Assembly: GCA_004154925.1 (NCBI GenBank)
Contig: QJNS01000089.1
Span: forward strand, 1-64,000
DNA length: 64,000 nucleotides
Reading direction: 5' to 3'
Source of the DNA: Monosporascus cannonballus
Taxonomy: Eukaryota; Ascomycota; Sordariomycetes; Xylariales
Part shown: positions 13,090-26,004 of the stretch, piece by piece
How positions within the stretch are numbered: the stretch's first letter is position 1
How the letters are laid out: each line of letters starts with the position of its first letter
Notes under the pieces: model-generated
What the model saw: the letters and a program-made list of their open reading frames with translations, nothing else
Told to the model about the DNA's origin: nothing
The model's database searches: none
Made by a program: the position numbers and the translations under genes

Positions 13090-13400
13090 TGTTAACGTAA
13101 TAGCTATAATAGCAGTTTCTAATTATTTTTGTTCCCGATATTCTTGTTCCTTTAGTTCGTCTAACGATTGAAACTTACGTTATACCATAATAATATTTTT
13201 CGAACGAACAAGCGTTTTTTGTTTACGCGAACGAATAAAACGAGAAAAAACTTTATTTATCTTTTCCTGATATTTACGTTAAACCTTGAAGTAAAGCCGT
13301 TAAAACTTTAGTAATCGTTTTTCGGCAAGCGTTTTCTCGTGCTTTAGGCGTTAATATTTGCGACGAATATTTTGAAAAAAAGAAATGGGTACGGCGGTAC
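13090..13400 (-). pseudogene. antisense coiled-coil ORF relic in gypsy 3' region
   Basis: On the strand opposite to pol, a frame of about 95 codons reads as a Lys/Arg/Glu/Leu-rich coiled coil (LKHEKTLAEKRLLKF, later RSRKQKTLVRS and QSLDELKEQEYRE), broken only by TAA codons that would be CAA before RIP. Similar basic coiled-coil segments lie at the same antisense position in two other gypsy copies (about 37000-37200 and 38640-38860). It was probably an additional element gene. Function unknown. Confidence 0.5.
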
Positions 13401-13689
13401 CATTATAGGATCGACTTCGATTAATACAACCCTTATACCTTAAAACGTTTTTCATTATTTTATACCATATATTTTTCGAGAAATAATAAAAGTAAGGCAT
13501 AGTTTCGTAACCAAATTCGTTAAAGGTTTTTACGAGGTCAGTACGATAAAAGGTAAAAAAACGAAAAACGCCACGAATTTTAAAAATACGAAACGATATA
13601 ATTGAGAATAAAAAAAGGAATATTTACTAAACGAAAAAAGAAAGAAAAAAAGAAATCTTAAAGGCAAGATTTTGAGAAGAGAAAGATCG

Positions 13690-14079
13690 TATTACGACCT
13701 AACAAGCTCCGGCTTCAAGAAACGGTTAAACAAAGATCATACGGACCACCCCGTGGGTTACGTAACGGTAATCACTGCCAAGCCGGTGAACAGAAGTAAT
13801 TAAAAGGGATCATAAGCGATCATAATTACTACCAGCCAAATAATTATAAATAATTAAACTAAAAAAGAAAAGGATATATACGTTTATTATTCTCATAATT
13901 TAAATAATTTCAGTTTGCAATACATATTAATACTAATCGTTTATAATACGCTTTTGCACTTTTGGTATTAAGAGACGTGATTAAGTAATTTCTATTGCTA
14001 CAGAGTCCTACGATACTTCTGCCAACATAAACCCGTACGACTAAGGTTTAATAGTTGGTTAAACCGCCTAGCCGTCACA
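13690..14079 (+). repeat. gypsy A 3' LTR (390 bp)
   Basis: Pairs with 7281-7670; preceded by a purine-rich tract ending GATCG and followed by the target duplication CGAAC (14080-14084). Confidence 0.85.
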
Positions 14080-16644
14080 CGAACATGTAATTATATAATT
14101 TGCGTTATTACAATTATTGCCATAAAAAAATAAAAACTTTAAAAATTAAATCCGAAAACGTAAATTAATTATTTTGTCGATTACCAATTTAAAAATGTTA
14201 ACGAAATTTAAAACTTATTAATTAATAAAATTATTATTATTCGAAATATTTAACTTAACGAAAAGACCACCTTTTTAGGTAATATCAAAAAATTAAAAAA
14301 TAACCTTTTATATATTATTAAAAAAGCTATAAAAGTTATTCTAATAAATAAAAATACTTAATTAAAACAATAGTTATTTAATTTATATATAAACAATAAA
14401 CATTTAAATAAAATAATTTAATTATCGGCTAAATAAAAGAAGTAATTTCAGGAAAATATTAACGTAAAATACGTACGGAATAAGAAAAAATAAATTTGTT
14501 CGTAAAAGATTAATTATTTTTATACAATCGTTATATTCGAATTATTTCCGTTTTTTCAACCGTTATGGCTATTAACGTTTGTCCTAATAATTATTACGAT
14601 TGTTACGCCGACGGAAGAAATAAAGGTTACTTTAAATTCCCCTTATATTATTTGACTTAAAATAGTAATAAAAAATAAAAATATTTTACGGATTTTAAAC
14701 GTAAGCTTTTCGTATATTCTATACCAAAAAAATATTATCCGAAATAAATATAAAATATGAGAAACCGTATTTAATATAAAACGTTTAACCTTTTTTATAA
14801 ATACGTACAATAACCGGCCGTTAAATTACGGAAATTTAAAAAAGTTAATTACCCAAAATATATATTGCTTTAATCGGAAACATAATAAAATTTTAATATA
14901 TAAAAAGGTACTTACATTATAAAACCGGATATATAAACGTAATTTATTACTATTGCCGTAAAGTCATAAAAAGCTAAATATATATCCGTTAAAAGAAAGA
15001 TTCCGTAAAACCGAAAAAGTCTATTTATAACGCTATAAAGAATGCGATTTTAAAAGGACGTTAATTAATTTTTTATAAAAAAGAAATAAGTTTTAAAATA
15101 TAAATAAATCTATATTTATAAATTTAACAAATATAATGAATTTTAAAAATATAAGGCCTATTTTATTATACAAAATAATTAATAATTTAAAACGGCTTAT
15201 AACAATATATACGTAATTACCTTTATTAAAATATTATTTCGAATTTTAATTATTATTACAGTTAAATTCAATTTAAAGTTTAAATCATATAACGCTATAA
15301 ACGTTTTCATAAATGCTAATTTATTTTATAAAATATATATAAAAATGCTTTTCGAATATCCGTAACGTAACAAAATTCTCTTAATTAAAAAGGTAGTATA
15401 TGGATTAAGGGAATTATTTTTGTTATAATAAAAAGATTTTATTGAAATATTTAAAAAATTAAGATTTAGCCCCGTTCCTTACGAACCTTATTATTTTATT
15501 CCTTAAGAAATACATAATTTTTTATAAACAGTATTATTATAATATATCGCTAAAAAATTAACATTTTATTAATTAATTAATTTAATAAATATAAAAACGG
15601 TATACCTTAATAAAAAGTAAAAACTTATAATAATTTGTTAATATCGAAATAATTAAAAATAAACCAAATAAAAAAACTGGTTATTTTAATCAAATTTTAT
15701 AAATAAGCTAATTAACTTAATACTTAAAAAACATTTAAATAACCTTTTAAAAATACCCATAATTAATATTAAGTTATTGCCGAATTTTGATTTAACTTAT
15801 TTAAACTTTATTAATAAATACCAGAAAAAAATTAATTTCATTTTTTTCGCAATAATTAATACACGACCCTATATATCCTTTACGGTATCCTAATTTGCCC
15901 GATTTAACCTAAACCTTAATAACGTATATTGCAAAACTGCCGACCGAATTATATTATATTTAATCAGAACCAAAACGTTAACGTTGTAATTCGAATATAA
16001 AAATGTATTAAATATCTTAAGTAATACCTTTTTCACAAATAATATAATTAACCGAAAAAGGTTTTAAATTTGAGTTATAAAATTATTCGGAAAAATAATA
16101 AAATAACAAACGAATAAGCAAAATATAATAATTACTTTTATAACAAATACGGAATTATTATTTTTTAGGTAAAATATAAAAAAAGCTTTTTTTTAATTTT
16201 CGATTAATTAAAAAATTAAGAATTACCTTAGATATAAAATTGTTAAATATATAGTGGGATAACTGATATATTATACAGTTTATTAACGCCAATATTACCT
16301 TATTAAGACCGAAATTACGGTATAAAAATATATATAATTATTAATTACGATAAACCACAAAAAAGGACTTAAACAAAATAGATTATATATTTACGGGCGA
16401 TATATTTGTTAACGGTTTAACAAAAGCTGTATTATGCGAACCTTTTAAGTATTTCAAAAAATACTTAAAATTAATAAATATTACGGAAGCTTTCGATTAA
16501 CGAAGGGACGCCCTGTAAAAGATTTTAAAGGAAGAATTAATTAATTAAAAAATTTAATTGTCGGAAAAAAAGTGAAATAAATAACTATGGCTTTAGGAGT
16601 TATAATAGTTAACACCGTAAATACTTTAAAGTATTAAAGGGGTG
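14080..16644 (+). pseudogene. copia pol 3' half (RT/RNase H relic)
   Basis: Continuation of the copia element after the nested gypsy. From about 15880 the plus strand carries copia landmarks: a block like the repeated RY(L)xxT segment preceding RNase H, then RNase H, ending at the GLTKA-type motif about 16410-16425. Numerous RIP-type stops. Confidence 0.6.
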
Positions 16645-16809
16645 TGGTAATTAGTAGAAGGTACTTTAGCACCTTATATACGGAAAATTCCCTTTGATCG
16701 AAACATATATGTTCCGGGACTAAATCACCTTAAAGTGCAGTGCGCGTTCTAGAGCATTTGCAACTAGTCATCAATACACATACACAACTGATGTCCCTTA
16801 TATCTGACA
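16645..16809 (+). repeat. copia 3' LTR (165 bp)
   Basis: Pairs with 4512-4676 and retains the less mutated end CTGACA, a perfect match to the expected inverse of TGTCAG. Followed by the target duplication GATAT at 16810-16814. Confidence 0.85.
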
Positions 16810-17092
16810 GATATGTCAGACCCCCGGTCGACGCACCACTCCCTCAACGCCCCACTGTCAGGTGCCAAGGTGCGGCCCCCTTTCCGGGGCCCAGCGACCC
16901 ACCAGTTTGGCTCCAGTTTGTGTATATATAGGGGGGCGAAGCCCCCGAGTAGTTAGAAAAGGGCAGGCATTAATGGTCATCTATTCACTACCCATACTAT
17001 GAACCACCTGCTGGGCTGCTTCTTCTGCCTTTCACTCCGTACTTTACCATTTTCCCTGACACCCACCCCCAATTTGAGACTATTGTCAGACC
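16810..17092. repeat. unmutated GC-normal LTR-like segment between elements
   Basis: An island of normal GC with a TGTCAGAC start at 16814 and CCCTGACA near 17054-17061 (about 248 bp, TG...CA ends, TATATATA inside near 16923). A second TGTCAGACC begins at 17084, where the hAT-like element has inserted. It looks like short LTR sequence that escaped RIP, but no partner or target duplication was found for the first unit. Confidence 0.35.
17085..17092. repeat. hAT-like element target-site duplication, left
   Basis: GTCAGACC, identical to 25997-26004. An 8-bp duplication is diagnostic of hAT-type transposition. Confidence 0.85.
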
Positions 17093-18269
17093 TAGAGTTT
17101 GCACTACCCACCCACCCACGCTAAAATTTCCTACCATGGGTATCCGTAGGTGGATAAAAATTTACGTAAGTGGTTAATAGGGTGCGTGGGTAAAATGAAA
17201 TTACCCACGGATTAACCACCCGTAAATACCTAAAGTGCAAAATAATTAACTATCCGTAAATACATATTTAAAAAATTAAGTATTTATTAGATAAACTTGA
17301 TATGAATTATACGTTATAAAGATAAAAAGCTTACGGAATTTAGGGTTATATTTTATCAAATGCTGTTTTAAATATCAACTTTTAAATTAAACCGCTTAAT
17401 TATCATATTTAAATCAAATTATTATCCTTATAAAATTAATTATAATATAATAAAGTATGGATTTATAACTTAATAGGGTATTTAAAATACATAATTAATG
17501 TATTTCGGCTTAAATTTTAGTAATAAAAATAAAATTATATTAATTAATATATCTGAATTTTTTTCGAATTATTTTGTAAAGGCTTAAATACTTCGAAATT
17601 ATTATTATTAGTGCCTGTAAAAGATACGCAATAAATTTTGTCGGGGTATTAACATAATAATTATTTTTGTTGATTTTTATGTATAGCCCCTAAACGGCGT
17701 AACTTTTCTATTCGTTTAGCAAAATACGTTTTATTTTATTATTATTTTGTTTTTTTAATTACTTTTCTCGGATTTAAGTTCAATAAGCTTTTTGTTTTTA
17801 TTTTCGTTATATACGAATTTTCGCAGTTTTCGCGAATAAATAAAGCCCGGAAATAAACCGCCGTATCCGAAAAAGCTTAACGGACTCACCGGCTTTATTA
17901 TTTTAATTATATAATAAATAAAATTTATGTTTTTTACTAATAAAATAACGCGCTTGCAGTAAATATAATATAAATTAATAATTATTAATAATTAATATAT
18001 AAATTAATACCTATATTATTAATACCAATATACTAGTAAGATACGTAATATAAATAACTTTAATTATTTTTTAATAAAGTTTTAATAATTAATTGTTAAA
18101 ATCGGAAATCCGTTTCGCCAGGTAAATCGTAAGTAATTTCGCGTATAAAACAGTAAAATAAGGCCTTTAATATTAAAAGGTTAAAATCTTCTTAATATTT
18201 ACCGATTTTTCAAAATATAACGGCTTAACTAAAACAAATTAATAAAAAAAATTAATTAATAGGACCTAA

Positions 18270-18450
18270 AGTACTTATTACTGAGCTTTTATCGTTTAGG
18301 CCTTTTAATCGTACCGGTTATATCTTTAAAGGTGTTTTTGGTTATCCGCTTGGTTTTGCCTTTGTCCTTAGCTGTATCTTTGCCTTTGAATAAGTATTTA
18401 TCTCCAATGCCTTTGGCCGACGATATTATGCGCGATTTTAAATTAAGATT
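18270..18450 (-). pseudogene. Lys-rich disordered coding relic inside hAT-like element
   Basis: A less mutated patch on the minus strand reads as a Lys/Thr/Gly-rich disordered segment (KDKGKTKR, ITGTIKRPKR). A similar basic patch (KVRKRKVYRNPEKLSQF) lies at about 19170-19320. They may be tails of element-encoded proteins. No family recognised. Confidence 0.3.
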
Positions 18451-19299
18451 GATATATCGATTAGTACACGATTTAATACGTTAATTAATATCAATATTTA
18501 CTTACAAATTTTACGCGAACTATAACGAAAAAATTACTTGTTATATTTAAAACATAAAATTTTAATCCAAATTAATTAATTAAATTTAATATAAAAGTAT
18601 AATTATACCAAAATACAATTGCCCAAAAATGTGTAATATATTATATATGGTATAGACAAAAGGAGGTGATCATATTATGATATCTTAAATACCTTATTTA
18701 TAAATTTAATTTTTCAAAAAAGTGTTATTTTTAATACGAACCTTTTATATGCGCATATAATAAAAAGATATATGATAAATAATATTTGAAAATTTTCAAA
18801 ACCCAAATTCCAAATAGGCTTAATATTATAAAGTAAAAACAAAATAAAACAATATTGATAAAGGAATTTGTAAAAATATTTATAAAAAGGTTTATAAAAC
18901 ATATATATTAAAAATTAATGAAAGAATTAATACAAGACTTTATAAAACAAATTTATAAAGGAATTTATAAAAATATGTATAAAAGAAATTTATTAAAAAA
19001 GTTAAAAACAAATTTAGATTTTTTAATTAATAAACTAATATAAAATAAAAGAAGATAATTTAAAGGAAATTTAATAAATAAAATATTATTTAACGAAAGT
19101 TATAAATCCGAATATGTTATAACGAATTAAAGTGAACTACGTATCTTACTTAATAATATAAAAATTAATTAGCAATACGCTCATTTCTTGTTGGCATACG
19201 TTTTCGAACGAATTGCGATAATTTTTCAGGATTTCTGTAAACCTTCCTTTTCCGTACCTTTGCCGATCCAGTTATAGCGTTTCCTGTTTTCGTCTGCTT

Positions 19300-20900
19300 C
19301 CTAGCGTCTGAATTAATTAAAAGCGTTAATAGGCCAGATTTCTAATATACAATAACCTTATTGTAGACTTATTACCTTACTAAGAAACTAATTATATTCG
19401 ACGTTATTCGGCTATCGATTTAAGTTATATTCGTTTAAAAATAAATTATATGTTATTAATTTTTTAATAAATAAAATAAAATAAATAACGTTCAAACCTT
19501 ATTTTTGTTTCGAAAATTTCGTATAAAAGCTTTTTAAATTTCTTTTTGCCAACGTTTCGTAATTTGGATAAGTTCGTTACTTTCGATATAATCGTCTTAA
19601 ATATTAGAAAATAAATTTTTTTCGCGATTTACGCAGGTAAAGTACGATAAAAAAGCTAATTCGAAATATAAGATATTTTAATTCGGAACGATTATACGAA
19701 TAAATTAACTTTGGCTAATTTTACGTTCGTTTTATTAATACGGCAATAATCTAAATATAAAGATAATTACATATAAATACGGCTAGCTTAGTAGAAGATA
19801 TTTTTACCTTATGTCAAAATATAAAAACATTTTATTTAAGCGATATATCTACGTAATAATTAACGTACTAATCCACGTATTAAGAACTTATATAATTTAC
19901 GTATTTCTAGGTAATAATTGACCATTTGTTGCTAAAATTAACCGTTATCGACATTTAATAGGTTCAAAAAATACATGATTAAATATACGTAAAGGTATTA
20001 CAGGAAAATAAAAATAAGATAGTACGAAAAAATAAATAGTTTTTGGGAAATTTTCATATTTTCGGTTATAATTTCCGATAGGTTTCGATTAATATCTTAT
20101 CGGCGAAATAGCTTCGTTATATCATTTCTATATTTTTCGTAATAAGATTTATAAGTACGTTTATAGTAACGAATCGCTTTATTGTAAAAAAAGTTGTTGA
20201 TAGATAAATAGCCTAAAAACGTTTTGTATTTATCGAAATAAAATTGTATTTTCGAATTTAATAAAAGATACAAAAATATAACGACGATAAAATGGTATTT
20301 GATATTTTTAAAAACGTTATCGATATAAACCTAATAAAACTTAAAGTAATTGTAAACGGTTTGAAGTAATTCTTCAGAGTAAGATTACGGAGCATTAGCA
20401 AAAATTCGATTTTATAAGTGAATTTCGCATTTGGGAAAACATTTCTTTATAGTTTTAGACTCTGTAAAAATATAGTTATATTTCAGATTTTTCGAAACGG
20501 TAAAAAGGTTTATTAATAAAAAACGTCGTGTAAATATCGATCAAATAATCGATAATATTCTAGGTAGTTTCTGTAATTTCTAAATAATTATATTTTCGCA
20601 GTATATATAATTTTCGATTACAGGTCTTAATCGACGAACCCGAACAAACATATATATTACGGAGCTTTAAAAAGTTTTTACGTCTTCAATAACTTGCAGT
20701 AATTTATAAATATTTCAAATACCCTTTTTTTAAAAAGTAACCTATACGCGCCTAAACCGCTATTAACGTTCGGTATTAAGATTAAGATATATCGCGAACT
20801 ATTTAATTTAAATTGACTAAAGAATTAATACGAAAATTAGTACGACGTTATTAACGGGATGATAAAGGTAAACGTACCCTTATTACGACATAATTAGCCG
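19300..20900 (-). pseudogene. hAT-type transposase relic
   Basis: Minus-strand frames with many RIP stops show, in order, a DVKTRW-like block with RLRPVIE about 20600-20700, then a W-x2-I-x-YL-x-I block with an FSQMRNSLIK-like segment about 20390-20590, as in fungal hAT transposases. The C-terminal dimerisation region could not be read clearly. The orientation and the 8-bp duplication agree with the assignment. Confidence 0.4.
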
Positions 20901-22063
20901 TTTCGACCTTGATCTGCTCAATTTTGGCTGTCTCTTTTTTTTCCATTTCTAGGCCCGCTTAACCTTTTGTATTTACGCTATTTATAATTTTTAAGCATTT
21001 AAAAAAACGCCTATAAATATTTAAAAAATGCGAAAAATAATAAAAATAGTTTGTTACCTTTACCTATTCCTGTTATTGCTTATTTTCTGGTATACATTTC
21101 CTATAATGCTTTATGTAGAAATTTATTCCGTTATCCGTTATTATGATTTGGATTTTTTATAAAATTCGTATTTTTTTTAATATTTTATAAAACCTTCGAA
21201 TATTCGACTTTCCTTTTTTATTTTTATATAAGTATATATTAATTAGAACGTATTTAAATATCCAGCTTTTATCGATAAAGTGAACATATATACTTTAAAA
21301 ACTGATATTAAGCTCAAGAAAATTTTAATATCGGTAATTATTAAAACGTTAAATTCGGGAAAAGAATTTTGCAATTCCGATCGCATAAGCTTATTTGAGT
21401 ACTTTTCGTATTTATCCTTAACCGTACAGGAATTTGAAAAATTATAAATAAGGCATATATGTCGGACCTAATTAATATAATGCAGATTTTTGATAATATT
21501 AAAAAATAAATATAAACTAGCTTATATTTTAATTATATAACGATTGTTTTAGAACAAAATTTGGTAATGTTAAACAAATATTATTAAATAATAATTAATA
21601 CGATATTTAGTACGATAAATAACGCGTATTAAAAAATCTTACAATAAAATTTATATCGGTTTAATTTCCTTATATGGGGTTAATTTCTTTTCGTATAATT
21701 TATTACTTATTCAATTTTTTAATATTATAATACCATTAATATATTTGCTTAATTTTAAATATATTCGAGTTTTGTAACACAATAAACGGATTACTATTAG
21801 TTAATTTATTCTGAAAATTACGCTATAAAGCCAGCCTTATTAATATTAAAGCCTTTAATTAAAAATAAAAAATGTGGAAAAAATACCTCGTTTAGACTGT
21901 TATCGAAAGCAATTCTTTTTTAAAACTACGGCCGCCGCATAAATTAGGTTTTAAATACTCCGGCGTTTTTCGTTTTATAAATATAATATATTAAAATATT
22001 AAATCGTAAAAATAATTCGAATATTTTTTATGCGTTATCCTAGGACTATAAGTTAAATCCTAG

Positions 22064-22312
22064 TTAAACTGGAAATTTAGCTTTTCGCTTGGCGTATTTA
22101 TTGCGTAATTCGTCGTTATTCGATACGTTAAAATCTTTTTGGTTCCCATAATTACATTCTTTCTTTAATTTTCGTTCTCTTTTTTTTATAATCCGTTTTG
22201 TCGAATACGTAAATATCTCCAAATTCGTTTTCGTTCTTAATATTAAGTTATTTTTCAAATTTAAATTCGCCTTTATTTTCGCTTTCGTTTCTGTTCTTAT
22301 TATATAAGGCAT
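22064..22312 (-). pseudogene. Lys-rich open frame inside hAT-like element
   Basis: An 82-codon open stretch on the minus strand, very rich in Lys, Asn and Glu, as expected for AT-rich DNA. It may be a piece of the element's coding region, but no motif is recognisable. Confidence 0.2.
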
Positions 22313-22913
22313 TATTTAATTTCCGTAATTAACTTTCTATTTCGAAACCTCTTTCGATAAGGTCCGACAAATAATTTTTTTTATTGGCCGTAATCAAGCT
22401 AAAAAGGTCGATAAAAAGCGGTGCCATTTTGTAATATCAAGTTCGACTAATATTTTAATTGTGTTGCAAATTATGTTGTTAAATGCGACCATATACGATT
22501 AATATTTTGAAAACCGAAAATTAATACGTTAAAAATAGAAAAGCAGTATGTTAAAAATGAAAAATTAATACGTTAAAAGTAGAAAGTAAATACGTTAAAA
22601 GTGGAAAATTAATACGGACGGAAACCTAAAAGTAAAATTTAAATAAGATATATACGCAAATATTATAACGGAATTATTTATTATCCGAATTATTTATTTC
22701 GCGTTTATTTTATTTCGGACCTTTTGGATAAATTTTAAAAGTTTACTATTATTTTTCTCTTTAACCTTTCCGCGCCCTATATAGGCAGAATACCTCTTCT
22801 AATAAATAAAGCCATACTTTTACTACGTTATATATTAAGCAATATTATAATAGGAACTGTAATTAATCGTAATAATATACGGTTTAATCGTTCTGCAAAC
22901 TTATCCATTATTT

Positions 22914-22914
<1 letters not shown>

Positions 22915-22985
<71 letters not shown>
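22915..22985. repeat. (ATT)n microsatellite
   Basis: About 70 bp of uninterrupted ATT/TTA trinucleotide repeat, roughly 23 units, in the interior of the hAT-like element. Confidence 0.95.
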
Positions 22986-22986
<1 letters not shown>

Positions 22987-25900
22987 GACCATTAATAGTA
23001 ACAATTTTAGTCCTTTTAAAATCAATATCTTTATCCCGAGAATTCGAATAATAAAGGCGACCAGATTATCCCGATAGCAACCGCCGATTGCTTTTACTAG
23101 GTAAGGACAAGTCTCGAAACAAAATATTCGTAATCGCTAGGTGTAAAAAAAAGGGCTAAAACACAGGTTCGGTTTCGTCGGTTTAAACTAGAAAGTAAAT
23201 TTCAAATTATAAGACGAATATATTAATTAGTACAATTGTAATTTTAAAATGCCGTAGCTTTACGTAAATTTAAGCGTTTTCAAAAATTATACACTCCGTT
23301 AATTCTATAGCACTTTTTTAAACTTTGTAATCCGGGAAATCTTATTTAATGTATAATCGAGAAACGATTTTAAAATTTAGCCATTCGTATTAAAGACATT
23401 ATAAAAAAGGGTAAAAAATAAATTAATTACGTTATTTGCTAATAGTAACTTTTATACGATTTATATAAAAAAGTTATTATTTATCTAAACAATTTCTGTG
23501 TAGTTAAATAAATTTGTAAACAAATTAGCTAACATTTTTTTTTAATATCGCATAATAAATATAATATATTTTTTTAGTGAAAAAAAATTTTAGCCGAAAT
23601 TTAAACGAGATATTTTTAAATAGGTTAATTATATATATATTTATTTAACCTTTTCCTAACTTATTTATTAAGTACCAAACTTCCGTTTTTGGATATTTTT
23701 ATTACATAATAAGACATTTGCATTATTTTTCATATTTTTAATTATATTTATAATACGGTAATTATTTTAATACTTATATTTAATTTAAAATAAGTATTAA
23801 AATAAATAAAGAATTATTACCTTTTACGCCTTAAGTATTAATTCAAAACATAAATATATCGTATTCTCGGTATAATATATATTAATCTTTCTATTAATCG
23901 ATATCATATTATATTTAACCAAATGTCGGCTTTCAGAGAAAATAATAGTAAAGCTTTTTACAAATATTATAAATTCGACAACGCGTTTTCAAGTAATGAA
24001 TATGTTACGAAAACTCAAAATTATAACGAAAAACTCTTTTGTAAAAATTCTAACAAAAAGGCCGTAAAAAATACCCAGCAAATATTACGAATCAAAATTC
24101 GCGGCAATAAAACGGCTTAAAAAACATTTCGAACCGGAACCTAGTATTCAAAATAAAGCATATAAAAATATTATAAATACCGTTAATAATTTGTTATAAA
24201 TTCCGCTTTTTCTATCGTATTAAATTTCGTATTAATCAATTTTAATCGTTTATAAAATAAATATTATAAATAATTTATAATTTAATATAATATAATCTTT
24301 AAATTACGTTCTGGTATAATAATAATGATTATAAACGATTCGAATTAATCATTTTGTAAATTCCCTAATTTAAGTAATAATTTTCTATAAGTGTTCGTCA
24401 ACGAAAAATATGAATTTATTCTCGAAAAAACGTTTTCGGAAAATAAATAAATCGCTTTATTATAATGGAACATTGCGGCCTGCCGTTATCTTCATTTTCT
24501 AAAGTTCGAAAATAAATTAACGTTAGTAACTAATAATACGGCATATGCTATAGCCGAAAAATTTCCTAAGCCATTGATACTTAGTTCAGATACATTTAAC
24601 GTTATACTGTCGATTGTAAAAAAATAAAAAAAACTTTATTATTATTGTTGTTGTTCTAATTTTGTTCCATTTAATCTTTTACTTTTTTTATATATTTAAC
24701 TAATAATTCGCAGATATTTTATCGTAAGCTTAAGCTTAACTTAAATTTTAATTCGTTACGTTTATACACGATATATTTTGCTCGAATAAGTATTAACATA
24801 ACCGTAAAATATGCGAGATAAAAAGCGCTATTATTAAAGCATAAGAATTATAATATTTTCACTAAATCATAACAGTTAGTAAATTAATTAATACATAAAT
24901 TAATTCGTATATTCGGTATTAATTTAATTTATAATACTAATTGTGTTATGTTAATATTTATTAGGTTAAATTTCTTTAAAAGCTCTTACAAATCTTATAT
25001 TATAAGGCCCTTAAAACTGTTATTATTTGCATAATAAAAACCTAATACCCGAAATTAAACTAAATATATTTGATTTTATTCACAGCAAAAAAAAAACATT
25101 ACCTTCAGGTCATCTTTCTTTTTTATCACTTTTGCTATTTTGTCGATATTTGTCTTTAGATAACAAATAAAGAAAAAGAACTCCTAATTAATTTTATTAA
25201 ATTTTAATTTTCCGATATTACAACTTAGAAAAAATTATTTTTCCGAGTAACAGACAAATTCAAATTACGCCTCTGTTTTACAAATTCCGGTAAATTAATT
25301 ATTTACCTATTTTATTAACGCATTAATCTTTATATTAATACATTTCTTTTGCTTTAATTCGAAATACAAATTTCGTCGTTTTAATTATTTCTTAAAAATG
25401 CCTTCGTACTTTTAGCTCGCGATTATCGGAATATTGAAAAAAGCAATTTTTTTAAGTTATAATATTCGTAAGTTTCGTAAATTTTAATCGCCTTATTTTC
25501 CCGGCCCGGCTTAGTTCTAAAATAATACGATAACGCAATAACTCCAAAAAGCCCTTTTACGTTCGGCTTTTAAGGGAAAAGTAAAATTGGCGATAGCATT
25601 AATATGTATTCCGGGGGGTTTCCCGATTACCTCTATAATATTCATAAATAACTATTTTCTCAACACATATTTACTTAATTTACAAAATATAATAAATTCA
25701 ATAGTTTGACCGAATTAAATAATTCGTAATTATTTTTGCTTAGCTCATAAGGTAAAGCGAGTATAACGCAAATTAATATATAATTAATGGTATTTTGCTT
25801 TGAAAATATATAGCATTTTTAATTCGTTATGATTTAACATTATCATAATTTTTACTTAACAAGTACCTATAGGTGGTTAATTCGTAAGTGGGTAATTGTG

Positions 25901-25996
25901 AGTAGTTTTGAAAAAAATGCCAAGACTACCTACGGTTACCCACCCACGGTTCTGGGTAATTCGTGGGTACCCATTGGGTACCCATTGCAAACCCTA

Positions 25997-26004
25997 GTCA
26001 GACC
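25997..26004. repeat. hAT-like element target-site duplication, right
   Basis: GTCAGACC, an exact copy of 17085-17092. Confidence 0.85.

Larger units (their letters stand above)
7281..14079 (+). mobile_element. Ty3/gypsy chromovirus, RIP-degraded, nested in copia
   Basis: 390-bp LTRs (7281-7670, 13690-14079) bound a 6.8-kb element with a 5-bp target duplication. Plus-strand relics appear in canonical order: gag zinc knuckle near 8525-8575 (its Cys codons mutated to Tyr-type), reverse transcriptase about 10380-10900 with the catalytic YLDD now YLND, an RT-RNase H junction at 10921-11130 that is still open, RNase H to about 11500, integrase HHCC about 11770-11910, integrase core about 11960-12420, and a chromodomain about 12870-13010 (KWKxYPDSENT-like). 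A purine-rich tract precedes the 3' LTR at 13625-13689. An antisense coiled-coil frame sits between chromodomain and LTR. Not functional. Confidence 0.85.
4512..16809 (+). mobile_element. Ty1/copia LTR retrotransposon, RIP-degraded, nested host
   Basis: Two matching 165-bp LTRs (4512-4676, 16645-16809) start TG and end CA or a transition form of it, and the element is flanked by GGTAT/GATAT. Without the nested gypsy element it is about 5.5 kb. The 3' half (14080-16644) read on the plus strand keeps copia RNase H landmarks, closing with a segment like D-x-F-V-N-G-L-T-K-A...PFKYFKKYL at about 16385-16470, the usual copia C-terminus. The frame is full of TAA stops from CAA, as RIP produces. Gag/integrase should lie in 4677-7280 but are too eroded for me to delimit. 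Confidence 0.8.
17093..25996. mobile_element. hAT-like DNA transposon, 8.9 kb, RIP-degraded
   Basis: Bounded by an exact 8-bp duplication GTCAGACC and short imperfect terminal inverted repeats: TAGAGTTTGCA at the left, TAGGGTTTGCA (reverse complement) at the right. Both ends carry dense subterminal TACCC/GGGTA motifs within about 150 bp, typical of transposase-binding arrays. The interior is AT-rich and RIP-eroded; minus-strand hAT-like transposase blocks lie about 19300-20900. At 8,904 bp it is more than twice the usual hAT length, so it may contain a further nested element or extra genes. Confidence 0.75.
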
